Assembly: GCA_958295465.1 (NCBI GenBank)
Contig: OY282353.1
Span: 4,579,001 to 4,643,000 of the forward strand
Origin: an uncultured Gammaproteobacteria bacterium
GTDB lineage: Bacteria; Pseudomonadota; Gammaproteobacteria; HK1
Direction: 5' to 3'
DNA length: 64,000 bases
The stretch's first letter is position 1. Every line of letters starts with the position of its first letter. Both the position numbers and the translations under genes were made by a program. The notes beneath the pieces are model-generated. The model made no database searches and was not told the origin of the DNA. It was given only the letters and a program-made list of their open reading frames with translations. Shown piece by piece: positions 1-8,500 of the stretch.

Positions 1-515
1 TACAGCCCCGCCTTGCTCTTCGCCATCACCGCCCAGGTCCCGAGCAGGAGCAGCACGGACGCCCCGATGACCACCAGCTTGTAACCGGAGTAGCCGAACC
101 AAGGGAAGACGACGCGGAAGTAGACGGGCGCCTCGACCGGGCGCGCATCCGGCCCGTACCCGCTCAGGACCGCCTGCTGAAGGAGGTAGAGCAGGCCGAT
201 GGTGGCGACGATGGTGCCCTCCGGGTGGTAGTTCACCCGGCGCAGGATGAGCCAGTCCGCGGCCAGCGCCAGCGCGCCCACCACCAGCGGGGCGAACAGG
301 AGCGCGAGCAGGAAGGCGCCGGCCGGGGAGCCATCGACCATCGATGCGCAGAACCACGCGAGCACCGCCCCGAGCATGTAGAACTCGCCGTGCGCGACGT
401 TGACGATGCGCATCACCCCGAAGACCAGCGACAGGCCGAGCGCGGTGACCGCCAGCACGCAGGCGGTCACCGCGCCTTCGAGCAGCGCCAGCAGCAGGTG
501 CGGGCCGAAGCTCAC
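1..515 (-). CDS. LIV-type ABC transporter permease, LivH family (partial, runs off the window)
   Basis: This is the N-terminal ~171 residues of a branched-chain amino acid type inner-membrane permease; the rest lies beyond the left edge. The reading frame opens with a GTG (complement of 513-515) and runs through several hydrophobic helices. The family signature VFGVMRIVNVAHGEFYMLGA is present, as in LivH proteins. It starts 14 bases after the stop of the substrate-binding protein, so the two are one operon. The Shine-Dalgarno is weak and no ATG lies in frame nearby, so translational coupling is likely. Substrate cannot be told: LIV-family transporters carry amino acids, amides, urea or aromatic acids. 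Confidence 0.85.
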   Translation of the reverse strand, partial: MSFGPHLLLALLEGAVTACVLAVTALGLSLVFGVMRIVNVAHGEFYMLGAVLAWFCASMVDGSPAGAFLLALLFAPLVVGALALAADWLILRRVNYHPEGTIVATIGLLYLLQQAVLSGYGPDARPVEAPVYFRVVFPWFGYSGYKLVVIGASVLLLLGTWAVMAKSKAGL

Positions 516-529
516 AGCGCCGACAGGGG

Positions 530-1876
530 TTACAGGGACTGCTGGGTGTAGTCCGCCTCCGGCTCGTACCTGCCGTCCTCGATCGAGGTGGTGTGCACCA
601 CTTCGAGCCCGCCGCCCCGGACCTCGGAGATGAACTGGCGCCCGTAGCACTGGTGCAGCGCGCCGTTGAACTCCTTGTAGCCCTGCGGGTGGCCGATCCC
701 CTCGTTGAAGCCCCGAAAGCCCTCCATCGCCTCGATGAGCGCCGCGACGTCGCCCGGGGTGCGGCTGCGGTACCCGCTCTGCTCGACACCCTGCTTGATC
801 GCGTAGAGCGTCTCCCAGCAGCCGAACATGTGCGAGTTGGTGGAGACGTCCTTCGGGTCGTCGACGCTCGCGCCGTCCGCGTTGATGCCGACCTTCTCCC
901 GGTAGAGCCGGTTGGCCGCGGTGTCCAGGCCGCCGGCGTAGCGCGGCATCGCCTCCCACAGGTAGGTGCCCTCCAGGAACGAGAGGCCGGGGCTCGCGAT
1001 GTCCACGCCTTCGAGCGAATCGATGAAGCCGAAGATCCGCGGGCGCTTCGAGCCGAAGTGCTCGCCCATTTCCTTCACGAAGGTCAGCACCCCCGGTCCG
1101 ACCATCACGTGGTAGAGCACCTCGGTATCGGCCGGGATCTGCGGGAAATACCTGGTGAACGAGGACTCGGTGGGCGGGATCGCGATCTTCGCCGCGACGC
1201 TGCCGCCGCGCGCCTCGACCGCGGCGCTGAAGTAGTCGCGGTGGTCGTACCCGAACGCATAGTCGGGGAAGATCATGGTGACGCGCTTGCCGAGGTTGTC
1301 CGTCACCCACGGCGCCATCGCCTGCACCTGCGCGCGCACGTCGGTGATCCCCGGCTGGAACACGTAGCGGTTGAGGGTGCCCGAGGCGACGTGGTAGCCC
1401 TCGCTGACCACGAAGTAGGGGATCTTCAGCTCTCCCGCCCGCGGCGCCGAGCCGATCACCACGTGCGAGAACAGCGGGCCGTAGACGAAGTCCACCTGGT
1501 GCTGATTCGCGAACTTCTCCACCACCTCCGCACCGCGCTTCGGATCGGTGCCATCGTCCTCGGGCACCAGCTCCACCGGACGGCCGGCGATCCCGCCGTT
1601 CTCGTTCATGTAAGCCGCCGCCGCGTTCGCGGTGCGTTCGTACCAGCGGCCGTAGGTGGCGCCGATGCCGGTGCGGTGCACCTGGAATCCGACGCGGATC
1701 GGAGCGTCGCTGCCGGCCGCGTAGGCGCTGCGCGCGACCGGGGCGGTCGCGATCGAGGCGGTGCCGGCCATCGCGGCCGCCCCGGCCGTGGCCGCGCCCG
1801 CTTTGAGCAGGCCGCGGCGCGTGATCTTCGGTCCGCCCGTGGCGGTGGGTCCGGCCTTCATGGTGTCGTCGTTCAT
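530..1876 (-). CDS. Tat-exported substrate-binding protein of a LIV-type ABC transporter
   Basis: Periplasmic binding protein of the LivK/peripla_BP_6 type, 448 residues from the chosen start. The start at 1876 has an AGGAGG seven bases upstream; a longer frame to 1981 lacks this. The N-terminus has a twin-arginine motif (ITRRGLLKAG) followed by an Ala/Gly-rich hydrophobic stretch, so export is probably by the Tat route. The mature part begins with IRVGFQVHRTG and contains the NENGGIAGRPVELV segment common to this family. It lies directly upstream of the LivH-type permease. Tat export and overall shape resemble amide/urea-type LIV binding proteins, but the ligand is not established. Confidence 0.88.
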   Translation of the reverse strand: MNDDTMKAGPTATGGPKITRRGLLKAGAATAGAAAMAGTASIATAPVARSAYAAGSDAPIRVGFQVHRTGIGATYGRWYERTANAAAAYMNENGGIAGRPVELVPEDDGTDPKRGAEVVEKFANQHQVDFVYGPLFSHVVIGSAPRAGELKIPYFVVSEGYHVASGTLNRYVFQPGITDVRAQVQAMAPWVTDNLGKRVTMIFPDYAFGYDHRDYFSAAVEARGGSVAAKIAIPPTESSFTRYFPQIPADTEVLYHVMVGPGVLTFVKEMGEHFGSKRPRIFGFIDSLEGVDIASPGLSFLEGTYLWEAMPRYAGGLDTAANRLYREKVGINADGASVDDPKDVSTNSHMFGCWETLYAIKQGVEQSGYRSRTPGDVAALIEAMEGFRGFNEGIGHPQGYKEFNGALHQCYGRQFISEVRGGGLEVVHTTSIEDGRYEPEADYTQQSL

Positions 1877-2196
1877 CTCCCTTCCTCCTGTTCTGAAGCG
1901 TCTTCCGCGGGGGGTTGCGCCGGACGATCCGGGCCGTCCCGCCGGCTCCGATCCATAGCACGCCCCGGCGCCTCGATCCACGGCGCCGGCTCAGGCGGCG
2001 TGAAACCAACTAAGGCCGACCTTACCGGCCTGTCTCCGTACTGGCCAAAGCCCGAAATCACCGTCGGGTATGTCCTGATCACGTCGCTGAAAGACCATTT
2101 ACGACCGGAGAACAGCTACGGCTGCAATGACGACACATATCGAAGGCTTGTCGACAATCGTCCAAGCTGGCGGTAATCATTTACCTTACCTATATT
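1877..2196. other. Intergenic, 320 bp; no gene recognised
   Basis: This gap lies between the 3' end of the methyltransferase gene and the start of the binding-protein gene, both on the minus strand. It marks the transition from AT-rich DNA to the high-GC backbone, visible from about 2160. It should hold the promoter for the ABC operon, but I could not assign convincing -35/-10 boxes. No tRNA, hairpin terminator or conserved ORF was seen. Confidence 0.5.
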
Positions 2197-3768
2197 TTAC
2201 GCGGTGAATAGTGGAAGTAGCGGCTGATGGTATTCAGGATCTCCCAAGGACAGGATCTTGTTGATTTTACCTGGTTGAGCCCAATTGCACTTCCCATCTC
2301 CGTTGAGTTGTCGAAGCAAGGTCGGGATACTTGGATGCTGAAGTGCAGAGTGAATTCGTTTCGCATCGCCCTCGTCCCAACAAGGGATGAAGGCATGCAT
2401 AGCTTGATTCGCTTGCCATTCCTGACTATCTTTGTTGCTCAAAATTACCGGGCGAAAATGACTTTTACCATACGCTTCCCAGATAACTTTATAGGGCGCA
2501 AAAGAATATAGGCCAACGCCCAACAAAGACCACCAGATGCCTTTTTCAATAGAAGATCGGATCAGAGTACCTTTCCGAATCTCGAGTTTATCTCTGGTTT
2601 CAGTGAGATATCGTTTGAGTCCTGCGTGCTGTTCAATATCGGACCATGTAAGAGGTTTTCCTGTGTTTCTATTGTAAGGAAGTAGAATCCATTTGTGTGA
2701 GGATAAATCCTTTCTCTTCCATATTTCTTTTGTCGCAAGTGGAAAGAGATATTCTCCAGGAAGAGATGGAGGTTTATTATCGAAAATAAAGACTGCATTG
2801 GCACCACATGTATTGACACCCTGGCGCGGCTTCTGATCAGGAGATAACTGCATTTTTATATGATTATCAAGGGCAGAGGAATCTCCGTTTTGAAGAATTC
2901 GCCACTGATCGCTGGATATTTTCAGAGGAACAGCGCGATGTTCGATCCAATTACCTCTTTTTTCTCTGAAATATCTAACTGGGAATTTATGCGGCATATC
3001 CATGCGAAATTTGGCACAACAGTAAGATGTACTTATGTTCTTGAATACCTTGGTTGTGGTAAATTCATAAACCTCATCCACTGCAAAATTTCTATGATTT
3101 GCAGTGTAATCTCTGAATCCTTTATGGGCATCACCACCAGAGAAGAGAGAAAGTGGTGTATAGAAGCATCCGATGCCGCCTTTGCGAAGTAATTTACCAA
3201 GGACTACTTTCAATACCAAAGCTGCTATATCGATTCTGGAAGCACCGAGCAGAGCCTGTTGTTTGTCTGGAACCAAACCTTCCTTCAAGAAATAAGGTTT
3301 GAGTTTCTCTTTGTATGGATCAGATAAATCCGAAAAGTTCGACCATGGGGGATTACCACACAGAATATCATATTTGGCAGTTGGGGGATTTCTGATCACA
3401 TCTAAAGTAAGAAGTTGAGATGACGGGAAATCAATTTCAAATTCCTGACGAGCTTGGAATTTGAAAGCATATAGATGTGATGGATGTATCTCGATCAGAG
3501 TCAGTCGCGAGAGAAGTTCGGGTGATATCCAAATCTCTCTTGATCTGGCAAGACGGAACAGCGCAAGTGCAAAAATGCCCTGCCCCGCAGTCGGATCACA
3601 AATAGAAGCTCCGTTAACCCATGCATCAAAAATTCCCCACCGGATAATGAGCCATTCCGCCCATGTGAGAGGAGTGAAGACTTGTCCGACTTCAACGTCG
3701 TGTGAAGGTAAAATATTTGTAATCATTTTTTCTGAATTCTTCCAATGCTGCAATTCGCCTTGCGGCAT
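2197..3768 (-). CDS. N6-adenine DNA methyltransferase (class with NPPW motif)
   Basis: S-adenosylmethionine-dependent DNA adenine methyltransferase, 523 residues. Motif X-like GQVFTP is at residues 29-33, the cofactor loop DPTAGQGIF at 58-66, and the catalytic NPPW at 139-142, all in the order expected for gamma-type N6-adenine enzymes (TaqI/Eco57I-like fold). The C-terminal ~280 residues should carry target recognition but match nothing I can name. An alternative ATG at 3726 (MITNILPSHD) is possible. The gene is strikingly AT-rich compared with its surroundings, which suggests horizontal acquisition. A 54-codon ORF ends 6 bases upstream, and no complete restriction endonuclease is visible, so this is an orphan methyltransferase or the survivor of a restriction-modification system. 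Confidence 0.85.
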   Translation of the reverse strand: MPQGELQHWKNSEKMITNILPSHDVEVGQVFTPLTWAEWLIIRWGIFDAWVNGASICDPTAGQGIFALALFRLARSREIWISPELLSRLTLIEIHPSHLYAFKFQARQEFEIDFPSSQLLTLDVIRNPPTAKYDILCGNPPWSNFSDLSDPYKEKLKPYFLKEGLVPDKQQALLGASRIDIAALVLKVVLGKLLRKGGIGCFYTPLSLFSGGDAHKGFRDYTANHRNFAVDEVYEFTTTKVFKNISTSYCCAKFRMDMPHKFPVRYFREKRGNWIEHRAVPLKISSDQWRILQNGDSSALDNHIKMQLSPDQKPRQGVNTCGANAVFIFDNKPPSLPGEYLFPLATKEIWKRKDLSSHKWILLPYNRNTGKPLTWSDIEQHAGLKRYLTETRDKLEIRKGTLIRSSIEKGIWWSLLGVGLYSFAPYKVIWEAYGKSHFRPVILSNKDSQEWQANQAMHAFIPCWDEGDAKRIHSALQHPSIPTLLRQLNGDGKCNWAQPGKINKILSLGDPEYHQPLLPLFTA

Positions 3769-3774
3769 CTCGGC

Positions 3775-3939
3775 TCACTCTCTGATAATGCAGATACACT
3801 CCCAGTTGTCCGTGATTCTCTTCTCGACCATGGCGCCGAAAGATCGGGAATCTTCGCGTTCGGATATGCCTGAGCGTAGCTCCTCGAAAAGGCTGGATAG
3901 CTTTTCTTCAACTTGGCCAGATACTGCTTTCAGATCCAT
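3775..3939 (-). CDS. 54-residue ORF upstream of the methyltransferase; possible truncated restriction gene
   Basis: The ORF starts at an ATG with a strong AGGAG six bases upstream, so translation is likely. The protein is charged (EEKLSSLFEELRSGISERED, then SRSFGAMVEKRITDNWECIC) and stops six bases before the methyltransferase ATG, as in an operon. The sequence reads like the first helices of a larger protein rather than a complete small one, and type II restriction genes often sit exactly here. I infer a truncated endonuclease or a small accessory protein; no family match could be made. Confidence 0.55.
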   Translation of the reverse strand: MDLKAVSGQVEEKLSSLFEELRSGISEREDSRSFGAMVEKRITDNWECICIIRE

Positions 3940-4672
3940 TACATCTCCTTTTCCCATACTGGTGGGTTGCAGGCGATGGCCCCAACGTGTCTCCTTCATC
4001 ATCGTCGAGTGTCGCCCTCGCCGTGCTGGCCGACTGCGCACCATCCAGCATCAAGACGCACAGTGTCATCGATTCGACCCTCATTCACTTGACCGCTCGT
4101 CAGAACGGCCGAGCACATCATGTTCATTGCCGCCGGACTCAGGCCGGATCGAATCGGCGGCATCAACATCGTTCATCCCTTCCCGATCCGTTCATCGGTG
4201 CAGGCTGGCCACTATCTTCCTTCGTTCCTCCCTGTACCGGGAGCATACACGTCGAACTTCTCTGTGTCGAAGGCAAGCAGAACAACCGACAGGGCTGAAC
4301 CGCTCTCGGGCTTAGGGCATTGCAGCATCCCCGGCCAGTACTCGTTGCGGACGTTGTGGATCACGGAGTCGGCACCTCGTTCAGCATCTCCGGACGATTC
4401 CGGGCAGAAGCTCGGGACCACCGGTAGCGCAGCAGGCGGACTCAAACAGCATTAATGTCCCCAGGGCACCACAGAATCTTCAAAAATCCCACCCACTCCG
4501 TTCATGTTGCCTGAATCATAACTTGGCGGGCAGGTGCACGAGCGAGTCCTGGGGCTTTTCCGAGTTGCCGCCGACGGCGACCTTTTCCTGGCTGCTTCGC
4601 CGGTTCGGCCTGAGCCATGTCCAGATCCATGTCACCGCCGGGGAGCATCCGATCGAGCCGGACGGCGCAGGC
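3940..4672. other. Intergenic, ~730 bp; no gene supported
   Basis: GC content rises gradually across this stretch. Open frames exist on both strands (for example about 4120-4455 plus and 4212-4445 minus) but none has a Shine-Dalgarno, a family motif or codon use that separates it from chance. It presumably contains the promoter for the minus-strand methyltransferase unit. It could be the decayed flank of the AT-rich island. Confidence 0.4.
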
Positions 4673-6541
4673 TCAGGCGGCGACGGGGGTCGACAGCAGC
4701 CAGAGCCCGAACAGGGTGTAGCCGATCATCAGCACGGTGAGCGGAAGCTCGCCCAGGACCGGCGCCAGCCGCCCGCGCCCGGACTCCCCCGCGAGGGCGT
4801 GCAGGACCACCACCGCGGCCACGTGCGCGGCCACGATCGCGCCGGCCTGCGCGTACCAGATGATCTCGACCGATGCGTGGTGGGTGAGGAAGGAGGCGGT
4901 GACGTGGAGGTCGCGCGCCCCGAGCAGGTTCCAGCCGCGGGCCAGCGGATCGGAGAGCGCCTTCAGCGCGTACTGCGCATCGACGAGGAATGACGGCAGG
5001 TAGTGGGCGAAGTGGTAGCCGAACGCGATCGGCACGATCGAGACCACGAAGCGCCGTAGCGCCGGGGCTGCATCGGTTCCCGCCCACCGCGCCCCGGCCG
5101 TGGCGGTGATTGCGAAGGCCACGAGCAACGTGGCGGCGGCGCCGAGCAGGCCCAGCGTGTTCCGCCCCATCAGCGCCGTGCGCCCCGGATGTTCCAGCGG
5201 GTTCTCGCCGGCGAGATCGAGCCACCAGAAGGTGCGCGAGAGCCCGTCGAAGGAGACCGTGGCCAGCGCCACCACGACAAAGACCACGCCGGCCGCGGAC
5301 AGCGAGCCGATTCCGAGCAGCCGTGCACCGGGAAACATCACCGCGAGCCGGTGTGCGCCGCCCTCTTGCACGGTGCGCAGCGGCGCGAGCCAGCTCACGA
5401 TGCGGAAGAAACGCGAGAAGATCTCGACGCGACGCCCCCACGCCTCGTCCCCGAACAACACCATCCCCGCCACCGTGAAGACCGAGTACCCGGCGGCGGC
5501 GAAGGCGAGGATCGCGGGGTCCCGCGGCGCGGGGAACACCAGCTCGAACCAGGCGAAGAGCAGCAGGAGGACGACGGCCGGCCAGTCGCCGAGCGCTTCC
5601 GGCCAGGGCAGCAGGCCGTCGGTATCGTCGCCGCTCCGGTGGTCCCGATCGTCTCGATCGTGTCGGGCGTCCCGGCCATCCCGGTCGTCTCGGCTGTCTC
5701 GGCCATCCCGGTCGCCTCGGCCATCCCGGTCGCCTCGGCCATCCCGGTCGTCTCGGCCATCCCGGGCATCCCGGGCATCCCGGCCATCTCGGGCATCCCG
5801 GCCATCCCGGCCATCCCGGCCATCCCGGTCGTCTCGGCTGTCCCAGGCATCCCGGTCGCCCCGATCACCTCGGGCATCCCGACCGCTTCGGGCGCTCCGG
5901 TCATCTCCGGCATCCCGACCGCCTCGATCATCCTGATGGTTGCCTCCATCTTCCCGACCGCCTCGCCGTCCACGGGCCATCCGGCGGACCACCCGACGCA
6001 CCGGCCGCGCGAGCGCCGTCCACGGGTTGAGGTGCGGCCACACGTTGCCTAGAACCGCATGGGCGAAGGTCAGCCCGACCCAGAGCAGCGTCCACACCGA
6101 GAGCGGGAGGGGGTTCGCGAGCGGGTCCCGGCTTCCCGTCAGGCCCGCCACGACGAGGGTGACGAGCACTGCCGACGCCGCGGCGTTCGATCCCGGGATG
6201 CACCGAGGCACGGGAAACAGCCGCCACCGCGCGGACTCGACCGCGCTGCGCAACGTCTCGGCACGGAACCGGATGACGACCAGGAACGACACCGCCACCG
6301 CCATCGTGCCTGCCGCCTGGAAGAGGCCGGTCGGCAGCAACAGGATGAAGCCACGCTCCCCGGCGTGCCCGAACGCCGGGGACGCCGGCACCAGCGCCAG
6401 GGCGATCAGGGCGAGCACCGTCGCGGCGGCAAGGGCGATCCCCGCAGGCCCCGCGGCGGCGAAGCGGCGGGACTTCGCGGTCGGCTCCGCGCCAACGGCC
6501 CCGGGTCCTGCCGGCATTCCACTCCCGCCGCTTCGCATCAT
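4673..6541 (-). CDS. Polytopic membrane protein with a long Arg/Asp/Gly repeat insert
   Basis: About 622 residues from the ATG at 6541, which has GAGG just upstream; the frame stays open to 6778 without a good start. Hydrophobic segments flank a cytosolic-looking insert. The motifs NPLPLSVWTLLWVGL and LGNVWPHLNPWTAL resemble a family of conserved membrane proteins often labelled 'fenitrothion hydrolase' in databases, a label with little support for function. The insert (about 5615-5971) is ~115 residues built from RDG, RDD and RDA triplets and has no counterpart in that family as I know it. C-terminal helices resume with a conserved ending (IGYTLFGLWLLSTP). Substrate and role are unknown. Confidence 0.75.
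   Translation of the reverse strand: MMRSGGSGMPAGPGAVGAEPTAKSRRFAAAGPAGIALAAATVLALIALALVPASPAFGHAGERGFILLLPTGLFQAAGTMAVAVSFLVVIRFRAETLRSAVESARWRLFPVPRCIPGSNAAASAVLVTLVVAGLTGSRDPLANPLPLSVWTLLWVGLTFAHAVLGNVWPHLNPWTALARPVRRVVRRMARGRRGGREDGGNHQDDRGGRDAGDDRSARSGRDARGDRGDRDAWDSRDDRDGRDGRDGRDARDGRDARDARDGRDDRDGRGDRDGRGDRDGRDSRDDRDGRDARHDRDDRDHRSGDDTDGLLPWPEALGDWPAVVLLLLFAWFELVFPAPRDPAILAFAAAGYSVFTVAGMVLFGDEAWGRRVEIFSRFFRIVSWLAPLRTVQEGGAHRLAVMFPGARLLGIGSLSAAGVVFVVVALATVSFDGLSRTFWWLDLAGENPLEHPGRTALMGRNTLGLLGAAATLLVAFAITATAGARWAGTDAAPALRRFVVSIVPIAFGYHFAHYLPSFLVDAQYALKALSDPLARGWNLLGARDLHVTASFLTHHASVEIIWYAQAGAIVAAHVAAVVVLHALAGESGRGRLAPVLGELPLTVLMIGYTLFGLWLLSTPVAA
5615..5971 (-). repeat. Degenerate 9-bp minisatellite inside a membrane-protein gene
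   Basis: On the plus strand the DNA is a run of imperfect 9-base units close to CGG(C/T)CATCC and CGGTCGTCT. The minus-strand gene reads it as Arg-Asp-Gly/Asp/Ala triplets. The unit length is a multiple of three, so copy-number change keeps the frame. Other frames stay open too and would encode Ser/Pro/Arg or Ile/Pro/Val repeats, but they have no start signals. There are no spacers, so it is not a CRISPR array. Confidence 0.9.
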
Positions 6542-6590
6542 GAACCTCGCACGGAAGATCGGGCGTCCGGCCCGCGCATCCCGGTATCGC

Positions 6591-6713
6591 GATTCCCGCC
6601 AAGCCCGAAAACGCTCATCGGACCACCACGACCGGGCGCTCGAACGGCGGAGAAGGCCGCGAATTCCCGATGACATGACCATGTCCGGTACGCTGGCGGG
6701 AATTGCCGTCCCG
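6591..6713 (+). repeat. Dispersed ~120-bp repeat, copy A
   Basis: About 123 bases here match the complement of 40784-40904 at roughly three quarters of positions by eye. Both copies share an end GATTCCCG-CAAGCCCGAA, a centre GGAAGGCCGCGAA or GAGAAGGCCGCGAA, and an end with CCGG-ACGC-GGCGGGAAT. Both lie just upstream of a gene start (here the membrane-protein gene, the other near an aminotransferase). It is probably a small non-autonomous element or REP-like unit; no transposase is attached. Confidence 0.7.
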
Positions 6714-6854
6714 GTCTCACCGTGCATGATCCGCCGGGAGAGGATGGCATAAGATCGATACGCGGTTTCCCGGCACACGGTCCAGGAGTCGCGGCGTCGG
6801 ACGATGTGGCCACAAGAACGAGTCGGGAGCCGCCGCCCGCCGGGGGGATGAACC

Positions 6855-7436
6855 GTGCCGCGCCTGTTTGTCGCACTGGAGCTGCCCGAACCACTGAGGC
6901 AGGCCGTTCACGAGCTGCAATTCGGGTTGCGAGGCGCCCGTTGGCTGGACGGCGACAGCCTCCATCTGACCCTCGCGTTCATCGGGGAGGTCGACAGCTC
7001 GGCGCGGCACCGAATCGAGTCCGCCCTGGGTGATGTGACGGCGCCCTCGCTCCGGATGGAGCTGCACGGCCTCGGGTGTTTCCCCCCGCGCGGCGCTCCC
7101 CGCGCGCTTTGGACCGGCGCCTCGCCGAAGGTCGGGCTCGCCTCGCTCGCCCAAGCGGTCCGGCGCGCTCTCGGGCGCGCGGGCTTCACTCCGGAACGGC
7201 GCAAGTTCATGCCTCACGCCACCATTGCCCGGTTCCGCCATCCGCCGTCCCCGGCCGACATGGAGAGGTACCTGGGCGCCCACTCCCTCTTCCGAACGCC
7301 CCGGGCCGACGTCGCGTCGTTTCACCTGTTCTCGAGCGCGTTGCGGTCCTCGGGTGCGCGGTACACGATGGAAACGACCTTTCCGTTGACCGGTACGCCA
7401 CACGAAATGCGGGAGCCGGAGACCTGGAGCAGGTGA
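6855..7436 (+). CDS. thpR: RNA 2',3'-cyclic phosphodiesterase (2H family)
   Basis: A 193-residue protein of the LigT/ThpR family, which hydrolyses 2',3'-cyclic phosphates on RNA ends to 2'-phosphates. Both catalytic HxTx motifs are present: HLTL at residues 37-40 and HATI at 121-124, with the expected spacing. The start is a GTG preceded by a GGGGGG run 7-8 bases upstream, and the protein then begins PRLFVALELP, typical of the family start. Length matches the family (about 175-195). It is a single gene, divergent from the membrane-protein gene on its left. Confidence 0.93.
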   Translation: MPRLFVALELPEPLRQAVHELQFGLRGARWLDGDSLHLTLAFIGEVDSSARHRIESALGDVTAPSLRMELHGLGCFPPRGAPRALWTGASPKVGLASLAQAVRRALGRAGFTPERRKFMPHATIARFRHPPSPADMERYLGAHSLFRTPRADVASFHLFSSALRSSGARYTMETTFPLTGTPHEMREPETWSR

Positions 7437-7485
7437 GCGGGCCGGCCGCCGGCGCAGCCGGGGGGGGGGGCAGGCTCTGCGAACA

Positions 7486-7517
7486 CCCGTCATTCCCGCG
7501 AAAGCGGGAATGACGGG
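7486..7517. repeat. Palindromic repeat element (14-bp stem, GAAA loop)
   Basis: CCCGTCATTCCCGC pairs with GCGGGAATGACGGG around a GAAA loop, a perfect 14-bp stem. It lies 50 bp downstream of thpR. The element is of the short CCCGC-GAAA-GCGGG type scattered through many proteobacterial genomes. Related shorter forms occur at 30038-30051 and 45639-45672. It has no T-tract, so it is better read as an interspersed repeat than as an intrinsic terminator, although it could slow transcription. Confidence 0.85.
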
Positions 7518-7675
7518 GAAGGACGGGGAATGACCGCCTGAAGAAAACCATTGGCGCGTATGGCTTACCCTCACTGGCAGGGAACTCGAGCCACAACGCG
7601 GCTTCGGTCTGAAACTCCCGTGTTTCGTGCAGTGAACGCATGTATGGGTAGAAATGTCATGCAACTGGCAGGTAT

Positions 7676-8500
7676 ATGCACCCCATGACCGAACGCTCCA
7701 CCCCCACGCTGCGCGGGCGACTCGCCGCGATCGCCGAAGATTCACGGTTCCAGCGCGCCATCATCGTGCTGATCGTCGTGAACGCGGTCACCCTCGGCCT
7801 GGAGACTTCCCCCGAGGTCATGACGGCCGCCGGTCCCGTGCTCGTCGCGCTCGACCATGCGATGCTCACGGTGTTCGTGATCGAGCTCGCGATCCGGATC
7901 GGGGCTTACGGGCGGGGCTTCTTTCGCGACCCCTGGAGCCTCTTCGACTTCGTCGTCGTGGCGTTGGCGCTGGCCCCCTCGACGGAGAACTTCTCCGTAC
8001 TGCGCGCACTCAGGGTGCTCAGGGTGCTGCGCCTCATCACCGCCGTGCCGCAGATGCGGCGAGTGGTCGGGGGGCTCCTGTCGGCCCTGCCCGGGCTCGG
8101 AGCGGTGGTGGCGATCCTCGCCCTCATGTTCTACGTCGCCGCGGTGATGGCGACGCAGCTCTTCGGAGATACTTTCCCGGACTGGTTCGGCACCCTGCCC
8201 AAGAGCCTGTACTCGCTGTTCCAGATCATGACCCTGGAGAGCTGGTCGATGGGCATCGTCCGCCCGGTGATGGAGGTCTATCCGTACGCATGGGCGTTCT
8301 TCGTCCCCTTCATCCTGATCGCGACGTTCACCATGCTCAACCTCTTCATCGCGGTCGTCGTCAACGCGATGCAGAGCTACCACGAGATGGAGGCGGAGCA
8401 CGCGCAGACCAGCCACGCGGAGCATTCCGATCTCCTGGCCGAGATCCGGGCGCTACGCACCGAGCTGCAGGCGCTGAAGTCCGAGCGTGAAACGGGCTGA
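7676..8500 (+). CDS. Bacterial voltage-gated sodium channel (NaChBac/NavBac family)
   Basis: A 274-residue single-domain cation channel expected to form homotetramers in the inner membrane. Six hydrophobic segments are visible. S4 carries four arginines spaced every third residue (R110, R113, R116, R119 in SVLRALRVLRVLRLI). The pore loop contains TLESWSM at 186-192, the classic sodium-selective NavBac filter. A C-terminal tail after S6 (AVVVNAMQSYHEMEAEHAQ onward) is charged and heptad-like, matching the known coiled-coil tetramer bundle. A second in-frame ATG at 7685 is possible. In related bacteria these channels serve sodium homeostasis and flagellar motility; no motility genes are nearby. 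Confidence 0.95.
   Translation: MHPMTERSTPTLRGRLAAIAEDSRFQRAIIVLIVVNAVTLGLETSPEVMTAAGPVLVALDHAMLTVFVIELAIRIGAYGRGFFRDPWSLFDFVVVALALAPSTENFSVLRALRVLRVLRLITAVPQMRRVVGGLLSALPGLGAVVAILALMFYVAAVMATQLFGDTFPDWFGTLPKSLYSLFQIMTLESWSMGIVRPVMEVYPYAWAFFVPFILIATFTMLNLFIAVVVNAMQSYHEMEAEHAQTSHAEHSDLLAEIRALRTELQALKSERETG

Noticed and set aside
593..2176. 527-codon plus-strand open frame over the binding-protein gene.
   Set aside because: Arg/His/Val-rich composition, no motif and no ribosome site; it is the high-GC antisense shadow of the real gene.
5615..5971. Repeat tract looked at first like a CRISPR array or a plus-strand repeat protein.
   Set aside because: Units are 9 bases without spacers, and the minus-strand frame continues into conserved membrane segments on both sides; plus-strand frames have no start or family.
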